Source: Burkholderiales bacterium
Lineage (GTDB): Bacteria > Pseudomonadota > Gammaproteobacteria > Burkholderiales > Burkholderiaceae_C
Length of the DNA stretch: 38,272 nucleotides
Assembly: GCA_947508055.1 (NCBI GenBank)
Contig: CANNRR010000017.1
Span: forward strand, 1-38,272
Direction: 5' to 3'
In this document: one piece after another, positions 18,762-26,077 of the stretch
Layout: each line of letters starts with the position of its first letter
How positions within the stretch are numbered: position 1 is the stretch's first letter
Notes under the pieces: generated by a model
The model's input: the letters and a program-made list of their open reading frames with translations, nothing else
What the model was told of the DNA's origin: nothing
The model's database searches: none
Position numbers and translations under genes: made by a program

Positions 18762-19772
18762 TCAAGTTTGAGCGATGGCTATTGATGATCGCCAGGTGAC
18801 GCTAACGGGAAATTCTCTGACGATGGAATGGTTCGAGCCGTAGCAACGATTGAGCAGATGACGCAGGGCATTCAAGGTGATCTCGCGCCACGGTATATGC
18901 ACCGATGTCAGTCTTGGTGCCGAATATTCAGCGCTGGCAGTATCGTCATATCCGAGCACAGAAATGTTCTGCGGAACAGATATTCCCATTTGCTGAAAGA
19001 ACGACAGGGCGCCTACCGCCATTTCGTCATTCGCACAAAACAGCGCGGTAAATTTGTTCCCGGACGCAATGAGCGCACTTGCTGCTGCCCACCCCCCCTC
19101 TGGGGAGAAATCGCTCGAGATGGTGGTGATTGCACTGGTGTCAATGCCATTGCGACCCAGCTCTGCCATAAAGGCCGCTATCCGCATAACGTTGTCTGGG
19201 GCACTCTGTGGTCCGGCGATCACCGCGAACTGCCGGTGTCGCAACTGCAACAGCGTTTGAGCCGCCAAGATGCCGCCCCTGGTGTGGTCTGCGTTGAAGC
19301 ATTGGTCGGGGGAATCTTCCAAATGAAAATTCAATGCAACAAGCATGTCTTTCTTGGGACCAATGGATCGAATATCGTCTTTCGTCAACGCATTGCTCAT
19401 CACCACGAGACCATCGCAGCCACGCTCAACCAAGAAATTCACGCCCTCAATCGCTTGCTGGCGTGCATCACCGTCACCGCATCCAAATGCGACAACCATG
19501 TGGAGTCCCGAGACACGCAGTTCCGTGTCAATGGTCTGAAGGATGGGCGTATAGAAGGTACCCTTGAGCAGGGGTATGTACACGCCAATCATTTGTGATG
19601 ACCCCGACAACAAGGTCCTGGCCGCGTGAGATGGTCTGAAATCAAGGGCCTCAATCGCCTGCTTGACTTTCAATGCTGTGGCTGCGGATACCGCGCCTTT
19701 GCCGTTGACAACCCGGGACGCGGTTCCGACACCTACACCGGCGAGCTGTGCTACATCTCTGATTGTGGCCAA
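18762..19772 (-). CDS. LacI-family transcriptional regulator
   Basis: ATIRDVAQLAGVGVGTASRVVNGKGAVSAATALKVKQAIEALDFRPSHAARTL (LacI HTH), then periplasmic-binding-like effector domain. Probable TTG start at 19772 preceded by GGAG; the ORF track opens further upstream at a GTG (19820). Confidence 0.9.
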   Translation of the reverse strand: MATIRDVAQLAGVGVGTASRVVNGKGAVSAATALKVKQAIEALDFRPSHAARTLLSGSSQMIGVYIPLLKGTFYTPILQTIDTELRVSGLHMVVAFGCGDGDARQQAIEGVNFLVERGCDGLVVMSNALTKDDIRSIGPKKDMLVALNFHLEDSPDQCFNADHTRGGILAAQTLLQLRHRQFAVIAGPQSAPDNVMRIAAFMAELGRNGIDTSAITTISSDFSPEGGWAAASALIASGNKFTALFCANDEMAVGALSFFQQMGISVPQNISVLGYDDTASAEYSAPRLTSVHIPWREITLNALRHLLNRCYGSNHSIVREFPVSVTWRSSIAIAQT

Positions 19773-19931
19773 TATCCTGCTCCGTATTGAAATTCTGAAA
19801 ATGAGCGAGCCTTGATTCACGCTTGGCGGTGCGGTTCCGCATCGAATTCTGCTGTGCCCTTGTCACAAATGGGATTGCGACGCTGCGAGCACGCCTGGCG
19901 GTCACCACATACAATTCAAAAACACCCGAAC

Positions 19932-19945
19932 TGGAAACGTTTCCA
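19932..19945. promoter_or_regulatory. LacI-family operator candidate TGGAAACGTTTCCA (perfect palindrome)
   Basis: Perfect 14-bp palindrome in the divergent lacI/gdpd intergenic region. Confidence 0.8.
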
Positions 19946-20081
19946 TCCAGAGTAATGTAGCACCGGAAAAGTTCATTCATTACCCGGGAATTCCCTATAG
20001 CAGAGTATGTGATGTCGATTAGCCGTACACAATAACATGTGGCTACTATGGCGTCCCATCGTCCAATTTCAGAGGCAATAT

Positions 20082-21095
20082 ATGCGATTTTTTGGTTCGT
20101 CTGGTTTCCGCGGTGGACCTGCAATTCTCGGTTTGACCGTCGCTCTAACCCTTGCCGTCGTGATGCCGACCACCCATGCGTTTGACATGCAGTCACATCG
20201 CGGTGGTCGGGGATTGCTTCCAGAAAACACTTTGGCTGCGTTTGAGAATGCGATTCGCATGGGCACAACCACTATTGAGCTCGACATCGCCATCACGTCC
20301 GATGGCATTCCCGTGGTGTCGCATGACCCAGCACTCAATCCTGCCTACACCCGTGACGCCAATGGGCAATGGCTCACCCGGCATGAACCACTGATCAAGA
20401 ACATGACACTGGCTGAAGTTCAGACCTATGACATTGGTCGACTCAACCCTGGACACCCTTACGGTAGGGAGTTTCCAGAGCAACAACCGCGCGATGGGCA
20501 GCGCATTCCGGCATTGGCGGACCTCTTTAAACTGGTCAACGACATGGGCGCACAAGACCTCCATTTCGACATGGAGACCAAGATCAACCCGCACCAGCCC
20601 AATAACACCTTAGCGCCAGAAGATTTTGTAAAAACCTTACTCAAAGTGATACATGAAGCCGGTATGACGCGGCGTGTGATGGTGCAAAGCTTTGACTGGC
20701 GCACACTGGAGTTGCTCCACGCATTGGAACCCGATATACGCACCATGTACCTCACGGTCGAGTGGGATGACTTCAACACCGTACGTGACCCCGCATGGAC
20801 GGCTGGACACAGGATTCAACAGTTCAAAGGTTCGGTACCACACATGGTTCGGGCATCTGCCGGCACAGCGCCGGGCATTATCTGGGCTCCCAACTTCAAA
20901 AATCTGACGCCTGAGCTGACTAAGACAGCCCAGTCGCTTGGCCTGCAGGTCATCCCCTGGACCGTGAATGACAAGCCGCAAATGGATCGCTTGTTGGGCT
21001 TTGGTGTTGATGGCATCATCAGCGACTACCCAGATCGTCTGCGCAGTGTCATGGCAGAAAGAGGCATGGCGCTACCCAAGGGCGTTCAAAAGTAA
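20082..21095 (+). CDS. Exported glycerophosphodiester phosphodiesterase (GDPD family)
   Basis: MRFFGSSGFRGGPAILGLTVALTLAVVMPTTHA signal peptide, then SHRGGRGLLPENTLAAFENAIRMGTTTIELDIAITSDGIPVVSHDP (GDPD core) and C-terminal VDGIISDYPDRL. Start ATG 20082 preceded by GAGG. Confidence 0.92.
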   Translation: MRFFGSSGFRGGPAILGLTVALTLAVVMPTTHAFDMQSHRGGRGLLPENTLAAFENAIRMGTTTIELDIAITSDGIPVVSHDPALNPAYTRDANGQWLTRHEPLIKNMTLAEVQTYDIGRLNPGHPYGREFPEQQPRDGQRIPALADLFKLVNDMGAQDLHFDMETKINPHQPNNTLAPEDFVKTLLKVIHEAGMTRRVMVQSFDWRTLELLHALEPDIRTMYLTVEWDDFNTVRDPAWTAGHRIQQFKGSVPHMVRASAGTAPGIIWAPNFKNLTPELTKTAQSLGLQVIPWTVNDKPQMDRLLGFGVDGIISDYPDRLRSVMAERGMALPKGVQK

Positions 21096-21121
21096 GCACG
21101 CCAGCACGGTGCCTGACCAAT

Positions 21122-22633
21122 TCAATTGACTTTCGCCGCGCAGTGCTTCGAAATGTATTCGGCGTGGGTGGGCATAACATCAACGCACTTTTTGATCACC
21201 GATTGGATGTCTCCCAGGAATGCGGTAATTTCGTCTCTGCTGCGCAGATCAACAAGCGGGTGATATCCCTGCGGACGAATGCCCTGCCCATTCATTACCT
21301 GCACCCAGCTCAATTCGGCAAATAGCTCAGAGCCCTCGCGAAATACGCGTCCATTACTGGCATACAAATCGATTTTGTGCTGCAGAGTTTCCGGTATCTC
21401 CATACTTTGGCAATGCCGCCAGAATGGTGAATCATTCCGCTGCGTGGCCTTGTAGTGCAAGATGATGAAATCGCGAATGCGCTCATACTCAAACTGGGTT
21501 TGTTTGTTGTATTCCGCTATGTCGGCCCTATGAAATCCAGAGTTGGGAAAGAGGCTGATGGTGCGCAAAATTGCGGATTGAATCAAATGAATATTGGTCG
21601 ATTCGATCGGCTCAAAAAAGCCACTCGAAAGTCCGATGGCGACGCAATTTTTTCGCCAGGTTTCCTGTCGCCGACCGGGAACAAATGGTATGTAGCGCGG
21701 ATCAGCCAACTGCTCGCCATCAAGGTTACCCAATAAGACCGCAGTGGCTTCGTCCTGGTCCATGAAACGGCTTGAGTAGACGTGTCCATTGCCGATCCGA
21801 TGTTGTAAGGGAATGCGCCACTGCCAACCCGCCGAGCGGGCTGTTGATCGCGTGTAAGGTACCAATGGCTCTACCGAAGCACAAGGTACCGCAATGGCAC
21901 GGTCACAGGGCAACCAGTGTGACCAGTCTTCGTACGGAACTTGCATCGCCGTCCCGATCAGAATAGCACGTGTGCCCGAGCAATCAATGAAAAAGTCGCC
22001 GGCTATTCTTTCACCGCTTTGAAGGACGACGGCTTCAATGAATCCGTCAGACTCCCGCAGCACGGTTTCCACAATGCGGCCTTCGGTCCGAACCACACCG
22101 CGCTGCTCGGAAAGGGTGCGCAGATATTTGGCGTAGAGTCCGGCATCAAAATGGAAGGCGTTGGCGATATCCCCCAGCGGGGAATCTGCCATTTCAGGAA
22201 CGCTTCGCATGTATTTTGAATATTTTGGTGCAACCGTGTTGATTGAGTAATCACCCAGACCAGATTGCAACCCCTCCTGATGCATCTTGAGCCAGTAGTG
22301 GTGGCATGCGACGGTGCCTAGTTCCTGCCCGATTTTGCCGAAACCGTGGATATAGGCTTCACCCAAACTATGCCAATTGACAAATTCAATCCCCAACTTG
22401 AATGTGCCTTGGGTCTGACGGAGAAACTCGTCTTCATCGATCCCTAACGCACTGTTAAATACTTTGATTCCCGGGATGGTCGCTTCACCAACCCCGATTG
22501 TGGCAATCTCATCGGATTCCACCAGTTGAATTCGGTAATGCTCGCCCAGAAGTTTCGAGAACGCGGCGGCCGTCATCCAGCCCGCCGTGCCACCACCCAC
22601 AATCACAATATTCTTCACCAGCTCGATTGCCAT
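21122..22633 (-). CDS. Flavin-dependent halogenase, tryptophan-halogenase family (PF04820-like)
   Basis: FAD motif IVGGGTAGWMTAA, halogenase motif WQWRIP (WxWxIP), catalytic-Lys context QGTFKLGIEFVNW, catalytic-Glu context GFFEPIESTNIHL. Start at MAIELVKN, ATG 22633, with AAGGGGA upstream. Confidence 0.9.
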   Translation of the reverse strand: MAIELVKNIVIVGGGTAGWMTAAAFSKLLGEHYRIQLVESDEIATIGVGEATIPGIKVFNSALGIDEDEFLRQTQGTFKLGIEFVNWHSLGEAYIHGFGKIGQELGTVACHHYWLKMHQEGLQSGLGDYSINTVAPKYSKYMRSVPEMADSPLGDIANAFHFDAGLYAKYLRTLSEQRGVVRTEGRIVETVLRESDGFIEAVVLQSGERIAGDFFIDCSGTRAILIGTAMQVPYEDWSHWLPCDRAIAVPCASVEPLVPYTRSTARSAGWQWRIPLQHRIGNGHVYSSRFMDQDEATAVLLGNLDGEQLADPRYIPFVPGRRQETWRKNCVAIGLSSGFFEPIESTNIHLIQSAILRTISLFPNSGFHRADIAEYNKQTQFEYERIRDFIILHYKATQRNDSPFWRHCQSMEIPETLQHKIDLYASNGRVFREGSELFAELSWVQVMNGQGIRPQGYHPLVDLRSRDEITAFLGDIQSVIKKCVDVMPTHAEYISKHCAAKVN

Positions 22634-22646
22634 GTTTATCCCCTTC

Positions 22647-22688
22647 AAAAAAAAAGGTCCCTGTCGCCAATTAGACGACAGAGACCTT
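22647..22688 (-). terminator. Rho-independent terminator/attenuator between TonB receptor and halogenase genes
   Basis: Minus-strand AAGGTCTCTGTCG-TCTAATTGG-CGACAGGGACCTT followed by a T-run: 12/13 bp stem, 9 T's (22647-22655). Confidence 0.8.
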
Positions 22689-22701
22689 ACCCGCGAAAAG
22701 C

Positions 22702-25542
22702 TTAGAACTTGTAGGTTACGCCAATCAGCGTTTGGCGACCATAGGTGTGGTACTTCTCCGGCATTAGACGCTTCAAAGGATCTACCGAATCGTCATTTAA
22801 CATGGTCCGGTAAGGCGTGTCATTCAAGTTGTTAACTTGCAACAAAATAGACAACCCCTTGTACGCACCGGTCTCAAAGGAGTAGCCAAACTGCAGATCG
22901 GTTAGCGTTTCCTCTTCAATCGTAGCCAACGACGTATCAATCCAGGTGGCACGCACTTCCGTCACAAACTGTGAACGATAACGCTGCCCAATACGTGCCT
23001 GGAAGCCATTCTTTTCATAATAAGCAGTCAGGCTTCTGACTTGACCTGACAGACCTTCCATTGGCTTGGTGAGATCACGGTCGCCGTTCTTGTTTTTCTG
23101 TCCAGGAACATCGCTGCGCGTATTGGACAGACTACCGATGACTCCAAAACCATCCAAACTAGAACTCAACAAGGCACCGTCCAACGCAACGCTGAACTCG
23201 GTACCCTGAATGATGCCACCGGTGCCATTCGCCGGTCTCGTGTATTCACCGATGAGGGTCTTTGCCGAGGCAAGGTTTGGCAACCCGGCAAAGTTGTAGG
23301 CGTAATCGGTCTGGCTATAGATGGTTGAGTGCAGTCGCTTCTCAAACACCGCAGCGGCCACATAGCTCCGTTTGCCGAAGTATTTTTCCACCGACAGGTC
23401 AAGCGCGGTGGCACGCCAAGGCTCAAGCCCCGGATTGCCACCACTAGCGCTAGGCATTCCGGCCTTGGCGCCAGTGGTCGCGATCGAAACGCCGCCCATC
23501 CCGGCGCGCATTGCTTCCATGTCCGGCCGGGCTACGACCTGAGCTGCGCCAAATCGAACCAAAGTATTGGCCGCCACGTCCGCAGCCAAATTCAGGCTGG
23601 GCAACACATCCGTGTAGTTCTTCCCGCCAGACTGCGGTACCGCTACATTCTTCACGCTGTCCCACGCCACCCCGGTTGAAGTTTGATTGGCCTGAACCAC
23701 CTGCACTCCAAAGTTGCCACGCACAGGAACGCCAGCACTGAAGTCCAGGCCCAATTTGCCAAACACGGTAGTTACTTTTTCCTGTACACCCCATACGCGG
23801 CCGGGCGCCTGGTCGGCTCCATCTACAGTCTGGTTGAGGAGGTTGCTGGCCAGCAAATCGCGCATATCAAAACTGACTAAAGCAGGATTACCGGCAAATC
23901 CGAGATTTGCTGGGCTTTGCAGTATGCCAGCCGGGATCGGCGCACAGAAGCTACCATCCGTGAAACAGGACGTGCCATTCTTCAAGGAATAGCGAACCTG
24001 GCTGCTATCGTTGTCCTTCTTGCGATCGGTATAGTTCACCCCACCTTCAAAATTACTGACGGGTCCCCATTCCAGATCACGCTTCGCTGACAGGCGTAAA
24101 GACTGCATTTCATCCGAAACAGTAATCGGTGAGCCGGCTCCCACCCTAGGAATACCATTCACCAACCCCCACGCCCCTATTCCACGCAATTGTATGGCGC
24201 CCGGAGCCGCCCAATTGAGCGTCGTAGGGTAGCGCGATGTGCCATTTCCCGTCTCGTTATAGAAGTTGGTGAAGCCCGATAGTGCCGTAGGCGACGCGGT
24301 GATTTCACCCTTGAATTCGTCACGTGTTGCCTTGGAATAGCTCAGATCTGCCTCTGTCTTCCAGTCGCCCAGTTTGATTTCATTTTTCCAGCCCAATGCA
24401 GTGATCTTGTCTTCACGCTTGCCATAACGCGTCAGCATGTACGGATCCACATTGGACACGGTGCCGGTTTGCATGACAGAGCCACCGGCCATGTCAATGG
24501 TCTTGTAATTGCTGAAAATCGGACCGCCGGAGACTGGCGCACCTGGTGTTCCATTGCCACTCCAGTCAGGCATCAGGTTGACTTGAAACTCACGCCCTTG
24601 AGAAGCCTGGGAAAACTTGGAGTAATACAAATCCACGGTGCTGCGCACATCTTTGTTAGGCCTGAACTCGAGTACACCCATGAGTCCATCCCGGACCGAA
24701 GTAGTCGACACCACGCTCGCATCAAAACCTTGCAAAGTACTGGGTGCCTTTTTGTCATCTACATTCTCAAGTCCACGGAAGCCACCCCACCAGATGGCTG
24801 AGTTCCCCCACCACCATGAATTTTGGTGTTTTTCCTGTCCAGGGCTGTCCAAATGGGCAAAACCCAGCGCGACACCGATCGTGTTGTCGGCGAACTGGTC
24901 GATATAGGAAGCACTAAGGCGCGCGCCATTGGCGGTTGTTCCGGCGATCTGCGCTCCGTTGCTGGTGGATTCGCCACGCACATTCACACTCATCTGACGA
25001 CCCCGCAAGTCCAGAGGACGTACGGTCTGCATGTTCACGGTGCCAGACAAGCCCTGCGAGCCTAATGCCGCATCAGGCGTTTTGTACACGGTGGCCGAGT
25101 TGATCAACTCGGACGGAAACTGATCGAACTCAACAGAGCGCCCACCGGCGGTAGAGGCCAACTCGCGCCCGTTGAGCAAGGTCAGACCAAATGCGGGTGC
25201 CATGCCACGAATCGAGATGCCCTGCGTGCGACCGTCCACACGCTGTCCAGCTAAACCCGGCAAACGGGCCAATGACTCTGCAATACTTACGTCCGGCAGT
25301 TTGCCGATGTCTTCTGCCGTCACAACCTCCACGATCGAGTCGGAATTCTTCTTGATGGCAATCGAGTTTTCGATACTTCCACGAAGTCCGGTAACCGTTA
25401 CGGTGTTTAGGCTTGCCTGTTGAGCAAAGGCGGCGGTCGAGGTAAGAAGCAGAGTCGCGCACGCCGCAGCAACCGGACTGATGCGCAAGCGCGCACGCTG
25501 CTCAACCATGCTCTCACGCCGCTGACTGACAGAATTGTTCAT
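22702..25542 (-). CDS. TonB-dependent receptor (TIGR01782/Xanthomonas-Caulobacter carbohydrate type)
   Basis: Signal peptide, then plug domain LNTVTVTGLRGSIENSIAIKKNSDSIVEVVTAEDIGKLPDVSIAESLARLPGLAGQRVDGRTQGISIRGM and typical C-terminal beta-strand ending in F (TLIGVTYKF). Confidence 0.93.
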   Translation of the reverse strand: MNNSVSQRRESMVEQRARLRISPVAAACATLLLTSTAAFAQQASLNTVTVTGLRGSIENSIAIKKNSDSIVEVVTAEDIGKLPDVSIAESLARLPGLAGQRVDGRTQGISIRGMAPAFGLTLLNGRELASTAGGRSVEFDQFPSELINSATVYKTPDAALGSQGLSGTVNMQTVRPLDLRGRQMSVNVRGESTSNGAQIAGTTANGARLSASYIDQFADNTIGVALGFAHLDSPGQEKHQNSWWWGNSAIWWGGFRGLENVDDKKAPSTLQGFDASVVSTTSVRDGLMGVLEFRPNKDVRSTVDLYYSKFSQASQGREFQVNLMPDWSGNGTPGAPVSGGPIFSNYKTIDMAGGSVMQTGTVSNVDPYMLTRYGKREDKITALGWKNEIKLGDWKTEADLSYSKATRDEFKGEITASPTALSGFTNFYNETGNGTSRYPTTLNWAAPGAIQLRGIGAWGLVNGIPRVGAGSPITVSDEMQSLRLSAKRDLEWGPVSNFEGGVNYTDRKKDNDSSQVRYSLKNGTSCFTDGSFCAPIPAGILQSPANLGFAGNPALVSFDMRDLLASNLLNQTVDGADQAPGRVWGVQEKVTTVFGKLGLDFSAGVPVRGNFGVQVVQANQTSTGVAWDSVKNVAVPQSGGKNYTDVLPSLNLAADVAANTLVRFGAAQVVARPDMEAMRAGMGGVSIATTGAKAGMPSASGGNPGLEPWRATALDLSVEKYFGKRSYVAAAVFEKRLHSTIYSQTDYAYNFAGLPNLASAKTLIGEYTRPANGTGGIIQGTEFSVALDGALLSSSLDGFGVIGSLSNTRSDVPGQKNKNGDRDLTKPMEGLSGQVRSLTAYYEKNGFQARIGQRYRSQFVTEVRATWIDTSLATIEEETLTDLQFGYSFETGAYKGLSILLQVNNLNDTPYRTMLNDDSVDPLKRLMPEKYHTYGRQTLIGVTYKF

Positions 25543-25552
25543 TGTTTATCTC

Positions 25553-25605
25553 CTATGGGTCACAAATATTGGGTTCCGCGCCTACGAGGTTGTCGTCGCC
25601 CATAG
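25553..25605 (-). other. 7-bp perfect inverted repeat (CTATGGG...CCCATAG) flanking the ribosome-binding site of the TonB receptor gene
   Basis: Minus-strand RNA CUAUGGG...(39 nt)...CCCAUAGGAGAUAAACAAUG. The 3' arm overlaps the first two bases of the AGGAG SD. Confidence 0.35.
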
Positions 25606-25631
25606 TGCAGCAATTAAATCCAGCTAAATCT

Positions 25632-25649
25632 ATTGGAACCGATTCCAAT
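25632..25649. promoter_or_regulatory. LacI-family operator candidate ATTGGAACCGATTCCAAT
   Basis: 18-bp near-perfect palindrome, about 90 bp upstream of the TonB receptor start. Same family as the sites at 11602 and 19932. Confidence 0.72.
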
Positions 25650-25975
25650 GAGGTCCACTTTAGCACCAGTTTCCAAACCCCTTGGTCGGGAAATCCCTAA
25701 CATTTGGCAATTAACTGAACTTCGACCAAGAATTTGATCTGTGCACCATGCTGATGCAAGAGTGACGATGACCTGTACCAACTGGTCGCACGAGCCCACG
25801 ACTGGTGCAGATTTGGATCCGGGTAAGGGTAATTAATCGATTTTTCTTGCGGTAAGGTGTTGCTTTTGCACATCGTTCGAATTGAAATGCAGTTTTTCGC
25901 CCTGTGCAAGCGCTGGCAGTTTTGCGTCATCGATTGACTTCTGGTTGCGGATTGAGGAATTCACGATTCCGTAGT

Positions 25976-26003
25976 GGACCGGAATTTTGGTAAAAATTGG
26001 TCC
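25976..26003. promoter_or_regulatory. Imperfect inverted repeat GGACC(GG)AATTTT...AAAATTGGTCC upstream of the nag operon; possible regulator site
   Basis: 11-bp arms with a 2-nt bulge, located 42-75 bp upstream of the candidate HPr-EI starts. Confidence 0.35.
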
Positions 26004-26077
26004 TGTAGTGGGCTTTTTGCTATACATTTGCCAATTCGCCGGAAATGCACAACCCACACGTCACTTTTCAATGCACC

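Noticed and set aside
21122-22633. Halogenase as part of a secondary-metabolite gene cluster
   Set aside because: No PKS, NRPS, terpene or tailoring genes nearby. The neighbours are glycan uptake and catabolism genes.
25777-25786. ACCAACTGGT palindrome as NagR operator
   Set aside because: Only 4+4 bp arms, about 260-300 bp from the nag start; too weak to separate from chance.
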